A stretch of DNA of 64,000 nt from Plazaster borealis (GCA_021014325.1 CM037460.1:28536336-28600335), one strand, 5' to 3'; positions 1 to 13,150 are shown, counted from the stretch's first letter. Program-made: numbers and translations. Notes: generated by a model not told the origin, from the letters alone.

Positions 1-2400
1 TGGTACTTTACATAAACGTTCATCGGCCCTTCTAGAAGGAACGATTTGTAAACAAAAAATTACAAAAAAAATAATAAAACAAACTTATGCAATTTTTGTT
101 TTTATATTTATAAAAAAAATGCATTGATTTCTTTGCTAAAAGCATTACCTTGTCAATAATGACTGAGGGGCCAAAAAATCCTCTTTCCACTGAATCAAAA
201 TGACATTTCCCTTCAGAGATGGATTAAATACTATTCATTATTCACCACATAACATAAATTGTATTTCACTGCAGCACTCACTGTTAATGGTAATTTCTTG
301 TCAGTAGATTATTGCAGCCAGAACCGGTTTCGTTAGACTACTTTAAAGAATGCATAATTCATCTATCAAGTTGTGTGGCTTTTAGGAAAAATATTCTAAT
401 AACTTGAATCTCATGAAATATGGATATTTTTGTATCTTGATCATAATTGCTTTTAAAAGTGTAATTTTATTATTTATTATTTTTGTTATTATTTGTGTGT
501 GTGTAAAGACTACATTATCTTTGAGGCTGATTGGTTTTTTTGATGAGAAATTCTAAATGTTTATTTCTTGCGCTCTATATTTTCTATTAAGATGTGGTTC
601 AATGTGGGTTATTCAGAAAACACAAACATTATAGTCGTGTTTAGAGTGTAAATAAGTTTTATTCTTCTTTTATTCTGTTCGACTATTCCATTGACTTGTT
701 GAAATGGAAACAATATCCCAACATGAGTTTGTCATGGTATTATGTTTTAACATTTTCAAGTAATTAACCACAAGGGAAACTGACGGGGTAAGTTATAAAT
801 AATTAGGAGTTGAACAAAGAAAAATTGAGGTCGTTGGATCAAATCCCACTCGAGTCAATTTTTCTTCGTTCAACCCCTAGGTATAATGTTTTCTAACAAA
901 ACAGGACAATTTGGAAAGCCACCACAAATGAGCAATGGAAGCCGTTGGAATGAATTAATTAATAAATGAATGAAGTAAACAAAGTCAGAAAAGGTCGTTT
1001 GGATAAAAATATTGTGGATGTGATCCAGCCTTCTGGTTAATTCATTTCCCTGTGGGATAACGATGATAAAAATCAAGATTTTCCCCAATGCATGGACTAT
1101 GAATCTCATATCAACTCTAATCTCGCCCTTTTTATTTTGACACTGCCTCAAAAACACCATGTTTCATTCTGTGGGTTATTTTGTTATGCAAGCCAAGTAT
1201 GAAACCTATAAGTGAATCTCACTTAAGAGTATTCGTGCCGGGTTTTGTTTTGAACGACACAAGAAAGCCTAATGGTGACGGCAGTGATTATTATATTGCT
1301 CTAATGGGAAAAGTTCTCTATTCGTCATCTGCTGCCACTGTGTGGTCAAATTAAAAATAGCTATGAAGTTGACTTAATACGAAAACGGTTGCAAAATACC
1401 AAACCGCTCTACAGTGCCAATGATGTAACTTGCCAGGTTGGTTCAAAGTTTGTATGTAATTATTTAGGTATTTTACCCTGAAATTGTTTTTCTGTCTAAA
1501 CATTTTTTTGAGGGCCACTTATATAATATATTGAAATGTACTGATTACAAGGTTTTTCTTGTAATGGTGTTTGATTAATAACAATAATGACATGTGATTG
1601 TATGGCTATATCTTGCTTCTTCAATGGACCATGCTCGATAGGGGGGCAAACGGTACCCCCAAATGTTCCCATACTTAAACACACATTTTCTTCTTGTACA
1701 GAAGTATACAAAAAGAGAGAAACAAAATAAACAAAATCCTTTAACGAATTTCTGAGGTTCCAAGTACACAATAAATTAGACACAGTACAGGGGGGGGGGT
1801 ACACCATGCCCCATATCGCGCACCAAATTGTCTTCAATGGAATTTAAGCATCGTTGCGTATTTTTTTGTACATGCATGTTATGTTCAATCCTCAATTAAT
1901 CAGAGTGAGTACAAAACATCTACTAAGATATGTAATTCCGAAACGGTGATTAACCATTTCTGTTTTTACACTTTGCATTATGCTTTGGTACATTATCATA
2001 AACTGGATTAGGAGATGTCAAAATAGACATACACGTATAACCTTTATAGACAGGAAGACTGTTCATTTTGCAATTTATTGAAAAGGCACTGTCGTTATGT
2101 TAAAACATCCCTATCAGGAATAAACACAAGTACGTAGAATCTTTAAATCATCGAAGTTTGTCAACTGTTTTCCAAAATATTATGAAAACTTGAAGGACTC
2201 ATTAATTACTATACAGTACACACGTTGGTTGCTATAGAAACCGGGATGATAATGCTTAAATGAAATGTTCCCTTAGCTAATAAAACTGGCCATCCCAAAA
2301 CCATCATGATTAGTGAAGTCATTAGCTGCATTAAAGCCTTATAATTAGACAGTCAAAGCATCATGTCTACCAGCTGTGGATTCTTAGAGATACTTGTGCG
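1..2400. other. no gene recognised
   Basis: AT-rich sequence with only short chance reading frames on both strands. I saw no conserved protein motif, RNA gene or clear transposon end. Confidence 0.5.
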
Positions 2401-2622
2401 CACGTCTGTGACGTCTACACACGTGGTTGCTTAGTAGTCAGGGTGATGTAAGGAATTCTTAAATGCTTGAATAACAAATTCCTCCTAAAACCGCCTTGAT
2501 GAGCGACCTGGATTTACTGCGTTTCAACAAGGTGCCCGGCCGGCAGTGGCTTTGATACTTGTGCGCAAGTACATCACAACCTGAATGAACAGTCTGTCAA
2601 AGGGGGAGACCAATGTGCTAAG
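2400..2622 (+). other. possible non-coding first exon of the opsin gene
   Basis: A more GC-rich stretch ends at a strong donor (CTAAG|GTAAGTGG, GT at 2623). The opsin coding exon 1 is preceded by a good acceptor at 7571-7584 (T-rich then GCAG), so the gene needs an upstream untranslated exon, and this is the best donor I noticed. The left limit is arbitrary. Inference only; RNA data would decide. Confidence 0.2.
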
Positions 2623-2660
2623 GTAAGTGGTTTTGTTTCTTCTTCTTCTTCTTCTTCTCG

Positions 2661-2689
2661 TCATTACCAAACGTGTACGATACCTTTAA
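2661..2689 (+). repeat. solo end of the 9091/18661 MITE family
   Basis: The right terminus of the TTAA MITE found at 9091 and 18661 (TCATTACCAAACGTGTACGA then CCTTTAA) is present, preceded by a TTC microsatellite instead of the rest of the element. Confidence 0.5.
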
Positions 2690-3013
2690 CCCCTTATTTT
2701 AAATCATAATTCTGCAAGTTTCCCAAGATGATCTTCTTTTGGTCATTATTCTGGATCTGTATATCAAACTTACTTTTGAAAAATTAAAAAAGGGTCCCTC
2801 GTAGTTGTTTTTAATCTTCTTAATGAGCCCAATCTGGATCCTAAAAACCCACATTTTAACAAAAGTCTTGAAAATCCACAAACAACCCAACCACCCTTGC
2901 ATGGACCCGTTTTGAGCCAGGACATGGGCGAGACCCCCAAGCACAGGAATAAAAATATAGCCACATATTGGGTCCTATGGTGTTCCATAATGTGCCACCA
3001 AATTTTTTTCCCG

Positions 3014-3216
3014 TCGCATTTTTTTTCCCCTCGCAATTGTTTTTTCCGTCGAAATTTTTTTGTTTTCCGTCGCAATTTATTTGTTTAGCGTTGCATTTTT
3101 GTTTCAGTCTCATTTTTTTCATTGTTGCTTTTTTCCCCCGTCGAATTGTTGTTTTCGTCGCATTTTTTTTCTTCGTCGCATTTTGTTTTTGGGTTGCATT
3201 TTTTCCCATCGCAAAA
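3014..3216 (+). repeat. minisatellite, unit about CGTCGCATTTTTTTT
   Basis: About twelve degenerate copies of a CGTCGCA plus T-run unit. The open frames across it on both strands (Lys/Asn/Ala/Thr-rich or Phe-rich) are translations of the repeat and not genes. Confidence 0.85.
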
Positions 3217-3721
3217 ATAGTATAGCATCCTACCATAGTAGCCCAGAGCCCAGAGCTACCCAGATCTAACCCTCTGACCTTATAAGTGGGACTATCTGTT
3301 CAGTTGCCTGTGTTCGTTGTTGCTTGTGACGCCTTGCGGGCATTGCAGTTGGCAAAACCTCCAACACAAAACCCCCGCCCCACCCCTGACAGACAAATTG
3401 TCTCCGCGTATGTAGGAGAGATACACTCCTATTCAGGATTGTAAAGAAGTCACATTTTTGTTTTAAAAATTTAAGTTAAAAATGTCAAATATCAATCATA
3501 CAAAATGAAAGCAAATTATTACAAATAATTTCCGGTAGTCTAGGAAGGCTAGCTATAGTGTAGAATGACCCCAGGGATGTAAACAAAGACATTGGGTGAA
3601 TATTCACACACGGGTGAACATGCTGAAAAAAGTTACCCTGGCAACTACAGTTTGTCTCTGCGTGTTTACGCTTATTTAAACAATTTTAATATTTCAGTAA
3701 ATATGTAATTAATCAACTTAA

Positions 3722-3806
3722 GAAGAAAAAAATGCGACGGGAAAAAAATGCGACGGTAAAAAAAAACGCGACAAAAAAGAAAATGCGACGGAAAACAAAA
3801 TGCGGG
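3722..3806 (-). repeat. inverted copy of the CGTCGCA-T(n) minisatellite
   Basis: Four to five units of AAAATGCGACGG, the reverse complement of the array at 3014-3216. The two arrays lie head to head about 500 bp apart and could fold on each other. Confidence 0.8.
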
Positions 3807-4007
3807 ACCACATCTTACATGCTGTGCATAAGTATTCAATACCAGACTGAAATCAGCACTAAATGTAGTGTCAGCACCAAATTTGGTGCTGGAAAGAAAT
3901 TTAGTGCTAGCACCAAATTTCTAAAAACATTGACAACGAGCGTCATTGACAGTGCAAACGGAGTCCCGAAGTCTCGTGTTATTATACTTCGAAACCTTAT
4001 TTTATTT

Positions 4008-4410
4008 TTCGTCATAGATGTCTTCCTTATATCCCAAACCGTAACTCATTAGGCGCCCCAATTAAATTGGTTCACTAATATAGCTCAGCCGGACTAAATA
4101 AATATTTGCATAAAATGGCCCGGTGCGAACTTACTATACAAGTTGCAGGTTAAACACGCAACTACCTAATTTTCATTTGAAAAGTAGTCATCGAAAAACC
4201 ATGAAATCTTAAGTTTAAATTCTTTTTCTTTATAGGCCTAGATGTCTTCCTTATATCCCGATCCATAATTCATAGGCGCCCCGATTAAATTGGTTCTCTA
4301 ATTAGCTCAGCCAAACTAATTAAAAAATTGCATAATTTAGGCCCGTGTGTGAATTTAATTCATAATTTTCATTTGAAAAGTATAGTCATCGACAAATTTG
4401 GAAATATTAC
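4008..4410 (+). repeat. diverged tandem duplication of about 220 bp
   Basis: The segment starting GATGTCTTCCTTATATCCC near 4017 recurs near 4240. It is followed in both copies by GGCGCCCC, ATTAAATTGGTTC, AGCTCAGCC and TTTTCATTTGAAAAGTA. A reverse copy of the GGGGCGCC motif occurs at about 4429. Confidence 0.65.
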
Positions 4411-4439
4411 GTTTTTTCTTCATTTAATCGGGGCGCCCA

Positions 4440-7400
4440 TGAGTTATTCTTGGGGGTTTTATCAAGTAAGTATAAATTGATTTTGTTTTGATGGTTGGTA
4501 GCAGTCCAATATAAATTGACACGAATCTTTTCTTTCTCATTAAATGCATTATATGAAGCCAATTGGGAGGAATTGCTTTTTTCAGTATACACATCTCAAT
4601 AATCCAATTACGTTTTGAAATGAGTTTGTGTTTTTGACAACTGATTCATGAAGAAGGTCATTAATATAAATGAAGTTTGTTTTAATCCAATAACTGAAAT
4701 AAAGTGTTCTTTTATTGATCTTAATATATTTGTTTCCCCAGATAATTTGTGATTTTATTTCACAGCACTGACATACCATTCTGTCAAATCGTTTGAATTA
4801 TTGAGTTCATACCAGCAAGATAATATTTTTGTTTTTATAAAAGAGTGGTAGATCCTTAAAGGGTCTGTATACGTTTGGTAATGACTCTGAAAATTAATGG
4901 CGATACAAACCTACTTGGTAAGAAGTACAGCAGCTTTGGATAGTATAATGCATTTTGAGAAACTTTTCACTTGGAAGAACTGCGGTTATGGAAAAAGATA
5001 TCACTTTTTATCCCCAAAAATTGATTCTGCAATAAAGTTTAAGATTGTGTATTCCAATTGCAGATTATTCTTCCTGCGTGGACAAACCGCTCCAGATTTT
5101 CGGCAATATCTCAAAAACGCTACCACTTTTTGAAATGAAATTTTCACAGTTCAGTTTATAGGTTTATCTACAACTGTATAGGATTGAAACAAACAGTGGG
5201 TTATACCAAACGTATATACAATCCCTTTAATGACATTTTGATTACAATTCACCGCATTTGTGTTCATATTGAGAATAAGGTCATTGGGTCCACATGAGTG
5301 TAGGCAATACTCACAGAACCTCCACCATTTTCCTGTAGGATTGTTAAGTAATTTCAATATCCAATTTGTTTTAAGAGCCATGTTGTGAGTTTTAATGTTG
5401 GTCAAGTTTAGGCCACCTTCGTCTAGTTTGCGGACAATTGCTCTCCGAGAGATTTTGTCTATTGTTCCTTTCCATATGAAGGAAAAGGTCAGTTTGTCAA
5501 TCTGTGAAATAATGTTTTGAGGCATCAGAATGACGGAGCTTAGCTAAATAAAAGATGGGTTGTCATAGAGTGTTCATAATGGACCCTTCCGGACAGTGTC
5601 AGATTTCTTCTTTTCCACTGATTCAGATTTTTGCTCAAGGTATTTATCTTTTCAATTCAGATGAGTTCGTAATTTTTTTTCATATTGTTTTAGAAATAGA
5701 AATAGACGCCGAGTGTTTTGATCTGTTTATTTTTCCAATCTTTTGTTTCAAGCTTGTATCAAGTTCTAGGTGACATATTTATATTAATAACCCTTTGTTT
5801 TTTGAAGATTTAGTGTTGGACCTGCAACCTTTCAAATAATGTGTAACAATATCAAATGATCGCTTTATTGATGCACTGTCTGAAAAAAATGTCGTATCAT
5901 CTGCATACATGGAGATACGCAGATCAAGGTTATTTTTGTCTGCTAGCGGGGTACCATGAATTTGCGGATCATTTCTAATTCTATTTGCAAGAACTTCAGC
6001 AACCAGTTGAAAAAGTAGGGCAGAAAGAACCTTGCCGTCTTTTTTGAGTGTTTTTTATTGAAATGAATGACATCATCTATCAGTCTAATGATGTTACCGA
6101 TAAATCTTCCTTTTTTATATAACCGGACTGGTCTTCTTTCATTATGTCACCAATGACTTTGGTCAGACGAGAAGCTAAGGATTTTGCCGCTATTTTGTAA
6201 TCTATGTTAATGAGGCTTATTGGTCTCCGGTTTTTTGACTTTTTCGATTGCCTTTTTTGTATGAGGGTGGTACTTGCCTGTTTATGAGATATTGATAATT
6301 CGCCTTCTTCAATGCTTCTTTCCATTGAGTGAATATAAACTGTGATTTTATTTTATCCCAAAACTCGCGGTAGAATATTACTGTGAGACCGTCTATACCG
6401 GGGCTTTTGTTATTAAAACAGTTTTAAAGCCTATATGCAGTCATTCTCATAATCATACCCTCACATTGTGTTTTTTTGCTCCTCGTCATTTAAGATTAAA
6501 TTAAAATGTGTGTCATTAAGATAAGCTTTAACGTTTCTGAGAAATCGTGAGTCTGAGGAGTAAAGTTTTCCTAGAAGGACTTTTCTTCATCAAGTATATC
6601 CTTAGGATATGTTAGAATTACACCTTTTGCATTTAAAAAAAAAACCTTTTAATGTTGTTTCTAATTGCATTTTGCTTTTCTAAACCCAAGAAGTATTTGC
6701 TGTTTTGTTCACCTTCTTCGAACCATTTTTCTCTACTTCTGATTTTCTGACCCTCGATTTCCTTTTCATAAAAGGTTTGTGTGCCACGTAATTTGTCAGA
6801 TTCTTCTGAATGGTTTGGGCACTTTTCAGATAATAGGCTAGCTTTAGCTTTTTATACAAGAATTGTTTGATATTCCTTTCAACATTGTTTTTCTTCTCGG
6901 CAGTGAAGTCTCGAATTTTAAGTTTGAGCATTTCCCATCTAAACCTCTCACCTTTAAACTGATTTATCAAAATATTTGACCATCTATGTATGTAAGAGTT
7001 CATAATAGGCCTACTATTAAAAACCTGGTCGTTAATAACAGAGCTATTAAAATTCCAGTAACCTGGTCCTCTTTTGTCACTGCTATAAGAGTTATTTTCA
7101 AAGAAATACTTTGGTGATCAGTTTTAATGCTAGATCGAATATCACATGAAATTATTAAATCCGTAAGAGTACAGGAGATGAGGAAATAGTCAATTCTTGT
7201 TTTAATACTTGGCGTTTTTCTTCTAAAAGTGAATTGTTTGACGTCAGGACTCTGTTCTCTCCATGTCTGTAAGATTAACCTTTTTACAGAACTCATTTAA
7301 ACATGTTTGTATCGGGTTTTGTTGTTTTTATTCCTCCTTCTTTGTCCTCATGCATATTGAGGATGCAATTAAAATCGCCACCAATGATGATTTCATTGTT

Positions 7401-7445
7401 TTTAGGAACGAATTGATTGATCCATTTCTTTAGTTTTTTTTAAGA
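4440..7445 (-). pseudogene. LINE ORF2 remnant (L1/Tx1-like): endonuclease plus reverse transcriptase
   Basis: A 5'-truncated non-LTR retrotransposon read on the minus strand through several frames. In coding order: APE-type endonuclease motifs IIGGDFNC (7360-7400) and TRIDYFLIS (about 7185-7210); a linker; then reverse transcriptase NRRPISLINIDYKIAAK (about 6170-6225), DQSGYIK and the catalytic box YADD (5896-5907). The C-terminal region follows, with FSFIWKGTIDKISRR and GGLNLTNIKTHNMALKTNWI (5350-5500). Stops and frameshifts separate the pieces, so it is dead. A 367-bp MITE interrupts its 3' part. It ends near 4440, with a last readable piece at 4407-4592. The WKG and GGL motifs favour the L1/Tx1 side over CR1, but the clade is inferred from motifs only. 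Confidence 0.85.
4860..5226 (+). mobile_element. MITE with TTAA target site, inserted in the LINE
   Basis: Terminal inverted repeats AGGGTCTGTATACGTTTGG / CCAAACGTATATACAATCCC are flanked by TTAA on both sides (4856-4859 and 5227-5230), which suggests piggyBac-type mobilisation. The interior is partly palindromic and non-coding. A relative lies at 12405. Confidence 0.8.
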
Positions 7446-7608
7446 AACCGATTCTCTGTTAATATTATTTATTATTGTTCACTGATTTATTATATTATTC
7501 ATGAGACCAACTAGTATCTTATTCAGTTACTTTTACGCAATGTAGATTTAAAATTAAAATGTTGATTTTTAATTTTTTTTGCAGATTATCTTTAATTGAG
7601 AAAAATCA

Positions 7609-10600
7609 ATGTTAGAGATGGATCCCCAGCCACTAGTGGGAGATTTCTACGTCAACATGACCCGTTCTGCAGAGCTTTTTATTGCCGTTTATGTCTCAAC
7701 AGTTGGTAAGTTGTTTCAACTGAGAGTAAAATATTTCCTTTCTCCACAAAATACTTCTTTAGTCTGATATGGCCATTTGTATTTATTTGTTTATTTATTA
7801 TATTATATTGTGGTATCTTTTGTCATAACGAATCAAAATTGAGCATTGTTTAGATAATTCCACACGGTTGTCCGGACAATATTTTTGGGATGGTTTTTTC
7901 CTCCCTTGTAACAAAAACGTCCATACAATTTTTAGAGGAAAACTTTTGTTTACTTACAAGGTCAGGAAGACTTCTTAATTTGAGCTCTTAAACCACAAGG
8001 TTGTATAAGAGCATACAAACCTAGCTTCAGCTTGTTGTTACATCTCTGCGAGCAGCACCACCCCGAAACTGAAACAAGTAGCATAGGGGGAGCCTCCGGA
8101 AGGCACTTTCTATTACGCGTATATAACACTGTTTGCTGGACACAATCCTTTTTCTAATGGTCTACATAGATGAATGGAGGTCTCCTGGACACACGCAAAA
8201 GATTGAAGCATTCTGGCAATTTATAATGTTGTTTCACCACTGATTTGCCAAAACACGTAATACCTTTTTGTCTGTGAACATGGGCTTATATTTTGTACAC
8301 AAATGAATCAGCTTCGACTGGAGTCCAAGCTATCGCAAATTATGCCTGACCTTTACTGAACTCTATATTAAACGTGACTTTAGAATGTCAAACTTGAGGG
8401 TTTCATTGAGGATTACATTTAGTTTCAGCGGAATTGGCCCAAAACTTTTTCAGTAATTAAAAAAACGGAAAAAAGTGCCTTCCGGAAGCTCCCAACAGGT
8501 CTGCTTGCAGTTAAACAGCTTCTTGAGCCAAAAACATTTTAAAGAGGATGCTGTTTAAACTTGTTTATAATGTGTCATTTTAATATATTTTGTACACTTC
8601 TAAATTTTTCGTAATTATCGATCAAAAAAAATGGGTCCCAACCTCAAGGTTTTGAAAAACTAGAAACACTTCTGCCGTTGACGGCGTGCATCAAAATGAC
8701 GTCAGGCGTGGGATGTTGCTGTGTTATACCTCCATGCTGTAACAAAGCGGCTATACAAAACGGAGCTCCCACATTATTACGTAACATGAGTGATGACGTA
8801 ATAGGGTTTTTCGCAAATCTTTCTGAAAAGCACCGGAGAAGGGTAATCACAATAATTGTTTCTACACAATTGAAATATTTTTAATCTCATGTGAACTCAA
8901 TTTCCTTATTGGTTGAAAACATGTTAAATGAATTTCAGCAAAGATCCCTTATTGCCGTTTTCGTTCAAGTAGGTCTTTAAGATCATCTTAGCACGCTCTC
9001 CGGGATACAATATTCAACAATCAAGGATTTTCATACTTTCCGGCAATAAAATGCGACGATAGGTTCATTCAAGAAACCCAACTTAATTAAAGGCCTGAAC
9101 ACGTTTGGAAATTGTCAAAGACCAGTGTTCTCACTTGGTGTATCCCAACATATGCATAACAAGCCTGTGGAAATTTGGGCTCAATTGGTCATCGAAGTTG
9201 CAAGAAAACGATGAAAGAAAAAACACCCTTGTTGTACAATTGTGTGCTTTCCGATATAGGAATAAAAACTTCTTTCAAGAAGTTTTTATTATTTTAGTGA
9301 GAAATTACCTCTTTCTCAAAAACTACGTTACTTACAGAGGGAGTCGTTTCCTACAATGTTTTATACTATCAACAGCTCTCTGTTGCTTGTTACCAAGTAA
9401 GTTTTTATGCTAATATTCGTTTCGAGTCATTACCAAACGTGTACGATTCCTTTAATGGGTCAGGCCCCACGAGACTCGGATCCGGTTCAATCCCGACCCG
9501 GACGTTTTTAGAGTGTATCTAGCTTGTATTTCCAGCATGCAGAGTTTCAAATTTGAATAAAGTGTTTTTTGTATTTTTGTATTTAGGTATCACTGCAACC
9601 ATAGGAAACATCAGCGTGTTGATCATTTTACTTCGGTTCAATACATTCCGCAAAAAATCCATAAACTTCCTACTGGTCAACATGGCCGCCAGTGATCTGG
9701 GCGTATCAATCTCAGGTTACCCTATGACGTCATCATCAGCCTACTCTGGCTATTGGTTGTTTGGCGATGGTGGTTGTCGGTATTTAGCATTTTGCGTGTA
9801 TACTTGCTCCTGTTCAGCTATTGGATCTCATGTAGCTGTTGCCATATATCGGTACATCTATGTTTGCAAGCCGTCTCAAAGTGAGTAAATAAACAGTAGA
9901 TAAAACATTCACAAAATGAGTAAATCTTCTGCTGAAGGTTTATGTGTATGATTTCAGACAAAAATTGAATTTCAAACATATTTTTCATCAAGCGACATGG
10001 CTCTTTTCTGTGAATGTAAATAAAAAACAACTTGTAAACAGAACTTAAAACTGAAATGGAGGCATTACAATCCATGCAGGTGTGTTTTCATCACCACCAG
10101 TGACAGCAGTTTTTTTGGAGATTGGTTTATCAGTTAGATTGAGCAATCAGTTTATCCATACATCCAGCAGGATATATCTTCCAATACCCAGCCAAGAAAC
10201 CTAAAGCAATTCCTCAACCCTTTGCAGTTTTCTTTTTAGATGAATAGAATAAAAATTCGCATTCACCATTTTCTCGAACATTAATTGTTTGTCTGTTATT
10301 AGAATACAAATTGACTACGAGAGTAACCTTAACAGTGATTGCAACCATATGGGCCTTTGCGCTCTTCTGGACGGTATCCCCTTTACTTGGTTGGAGTCGA
10401 TACACCTACGAGCCCTTCGGACTCTCTTGTTCCCTTGACTGGACTGGACGTAGTCTTGCTCATATTACCTATAACTGGGCGTGTGTCTTCGGTGTGTTCC
10501 TGGTGCCTCTTGTAATAATGATTTACTGTTACTATGAGGTAGCTAAGCGTAGTAATCAGATAAATCCAGAAAGGATAGATGACAGAGATAAGGGTATGGC

Positions 10601-11984
10601 AGTTTTTCTCCAGATACAGAAGAAAGAGAAAAAGATAGATACTCATGTGACAAAGGTGAGACATTGTGTATTCAATCATTTCATTTTCAATTTTGTATAC
10701 GACTGGTGATTTCAAGATATAGATTTCATGCAATATTGGAATTTGATATTAACAAGCTTATATAAGAACATTTTGCTGATCACAGACAAGGGTCAAAATG
10801 GACAAAACAGGATTCAGTAAAAATACATAAAGGGGCCATTCAGAATAGTCAATGTTCACCAAATTCGAAATTCGAAATTGTGGGTGGTTGGGTCAAAAAA
10901 TCGAAATTTAGTTTTTTGTTTAAACAAATTACATATCAAATGAAAACGAAGAAGAAAAAATACCCAGCTGGCCAAGATCGTCAATTTCATTCCTGATTAA
11001 ACTACAAAGTTGTTTGTTTAAGCAAGATAGGGAAAGCCATTGAAAACTACTGATATTGGATACTTTTGATCTAAAATATCTTGTTCATTTGAGGCATTAC
11101 TTTGTTCTACAGTGTACATAGCATATGAAGCCATTCAATATTTATTTAATAATAATAGTCGAAATTTGGGGTGAATCAAAACAATTTAGATTTTTTCTTT
11201 TTACATTGACTATTCTGAATGGCCCCAACATTCTATAATATCGTGTTTGGCTGTTTCTCTTCTTCATTTTGTTCAGCAATTTTCTTAGCTTGGCAGTTTT
11301 TGAAATTGGGTCCTAGAAATGTTCAATGAATTTTTATTACATTTTCAATTTTGTTGCAAAATTAAATCATATAACCTGTGATTTTTAAAATAATTTTGAA
11401 TCAATTTATTTGTGTGTTTATCGCTGCAGATGTGTTTTTTGTCGACCATGACTTTTATGATAGCCTGGACTCCATACACAATATTATGTCTCTGGGTGGT
11501 CTCTATCAGCAGTGAAGTGCAACTCAGTTTGGAGGCATCTCTACTTCCAACACTTTTCGCTAAATCATCCTGCGTGATGAATCCTCTCGTATATTTTCTC
11601 TCCAGTACTCGTTACAGACGAGATTTCTTTAAAATATTCAGAAGACCTCGTCGCGCACGAGATATAGAAGGAACTGCTCCGTATCTCCGAGACCGGAACC
11701 AGACTGAACGAGACACCAATGTGAAACAAAGAGCGGGGGATAACCCGTTATATCTCAGGCGGACTATGTCTCCATCTGGCGACATTTCAGCATCAATGTA
11801 CTTCAATAAAGAGAGAATTTATATTGGAGATATCAAACCTGCTGGTATCAGTCAAGAAGCTACACTGATGCAGAAAGATGCTGATGTACTTTCACTTTCT
11901 TCCTCTAACAGTTCGGTGTTTCAAGTTGTTGTCAAGGAACCGAAGAAAAAGGTTGAGACGACCACCATGCAGATTGAGATATAA
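7609..11984 (+). CDS. RRH: peropsin-like opsin (RRH group), four coding exons
   Basis: Seven-transmembrane retinal-binding receptor of the peropsin/RGR side of the opsin family, whose members are usually thought to bind all-trans-retinal and act as photoisomerases. Exons: 7609-7705, 9587-9880, 10303-10655, 11430-11984; GT-AG borders, phases agree, 432 residues. Retinal-linking Lys is K293 in FAKSSCVMNPLVYF; NPLVY is 299-303; TM6 has AWTPY; C96-C173 should form the disulfide. E167 six residues before C173 matches the Glu181 counterion, while the Glu113 position is Leu99. SGYPMTSSS, CYYEV and FAKSS are peropsin-like; OPN5 is less close. The DRY motif is YRY (120-122). N16 is a glycosylation site. 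The tail after TM7 is long (over 100 residues) and Ser/Thr-rich. The start is the first ATG after an in-frame TGA; M4 is an alternative. A 5' untranslated exon must lie upstream. Confidence 0.9.
9091..9451 (+). mobile_element. MITE with TTAA target site, in opsin intron 1
   Basis: TTAA flanks at 9087-9090 and 9452-9455; termini AGGCCTGAACACGTTTGG and CCAAACGTGTACGATTCC are inverted. Same family as 18661-19036. It ends about 135 bp before opsin exon 2. The 102-residue open frame inside it is not a gene. Confidence 0.85.
10832..11226 (+). mobile_element. foldback MITE in opsin intron 3
   Basis: Near-perfect terminal inverted repeats GGGGCCATTCAGAATAGTCA and its complement at 11200-11226. Sequence just inside (CACCAAATTCGAAATT / CGAAATTTGGGGTGAA) also pairs. 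Non-coding. Confidence 0.8.
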
Positions 11985-12058
11985 GAAGTAACCACTTTCA
12001 GATAATTCTAACAATTCCCGCAATTTCTGGCACATCACAACGTACTATAGTTATACAC

Positions 12059-12064
12059 AATAAA
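12059..12064 (+). promoter_or_regulatory. polyadenylation signal AATAAA of the opsin gene
   Basis: AATAAA 75 bp past the opsin stop codon is the first canonical signal downstream. It gives a short 3' UTR. Confidence 0.6.
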
Positions 12065-12404
12065 AACACCCACAATTTAATGTATATATATTGACACTTT
12101 ATTCAAGTAGATGTCTTGAATTATACATTCGACGTCTCGAAAGTCAAGATTTAAAATCTCTACAATGATAATCATTTTCCTTGAGAACGTTAATGTGGAA
12201 CCGGAAATTAATTTAAGGGGGCTCGATACACGCAAAGCTTTACGATTCATCTTTTAGACGAGTTGTCACCAACGGTAATAGTGATTTGAATTGTGACATC
12301 ACTCTTTGCTTAGCACTTCGGTTTGATAGGCATTTTAAGATCAATCTTAGCCTGTTGTTAAAATCGAGCCCAGGGTTATTGAACTGTGGTGACACAGTGA
12401 TTAA

Positions 12405-12770
12405 AGGGATTGTATACGTTTGGTCATAAAATTGGAACCCACTGTTTGTTTCAATCCTTTATAGTTGTAGAATGCCATAAAACTAACCTGTGAAAATTTC
12501 ATTTCAGCGTAGCATTTTTGAGATATTGACGAAAATCTGGAGCGGTTATGTCCACCGGGAAGAATAATCTGCAATTGGAATACACAATCTGAGAGACCTT
12601 ACTGTCAGTAACGCTTCTCAGATTCAATTTTTTGGGGATAACAAGTGATATCTTTTTCCATAACCGCATTACTTCGAAGTGAAAAGTTTCTCAAAATGCA
12701 TTATACTATCCAAAGCTGCTGTACTTCTTATACCAAGTAAGTTTTAATTGCCATTAATTTTCAGAGTCAG
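12405..12770 (-). mobile_element. MITE related to 4860-5226, other orientation
   Basis: Starts after TTAA at 12401 with AGGGATTGTATACGTTTGG and shares long internal stretches, inverted, with the 4860 copy. The right end stops at TTTTCAGAGTCA, lacking the last 20-25 bp and the second TTAA. Confidence 0.75.
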
Positions 12771-13150
12771 AAAATGAGTTGAGAAAAGCAGTATTGGCGT
12801 TGAACGGTAAAACATTGAATCACTCGTCTTAAAAATATCAGAAAACAATGTTTAAAAGCACCCTTTTCGGCATATTATTTCACTAAAGTGTATATATGTA
12901 AACATTGTAAATACAGTAGGTGGGACTAGCAAACAGCTTGTGAGTTTAGTAAATTGACCCATATGTGACGAATACTTGTGAGGCCAGCTAATAATTATTA
13001 TGTCTGAGTAGAAATTCAATCCAAAAAAGGGATGTATTTTAATTAACACAAAATGGTTTTGGAAATTGAGCATACGATTATCGTGTAACAAAAATAATGG
13101 TTTACCTGTAGATAGTGCGAATCTACTCAGTCAAAATGAAAACAACTTAA

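Noticed and set aside
2770..3236. Lys/Asn/Thr-rich and Phe-rich open frames on both strands
   Set aside because: They are translations of the CGTCGCA-T(n) minisatellite and its flank.
9105..9413. 102-residue open frame before opsin exon 2
   Set aside because: It lies wholly within a TTAA MITE that also occurs at 18661.
7609..11984. neuropsin (OPN5) identity for the opsin
   Set aside because: OPN5 shares the EPFG and AKS motifs, but GYPMTSSS, CYYEV and FAKSS are closer to peropsin. A tree would settle it.
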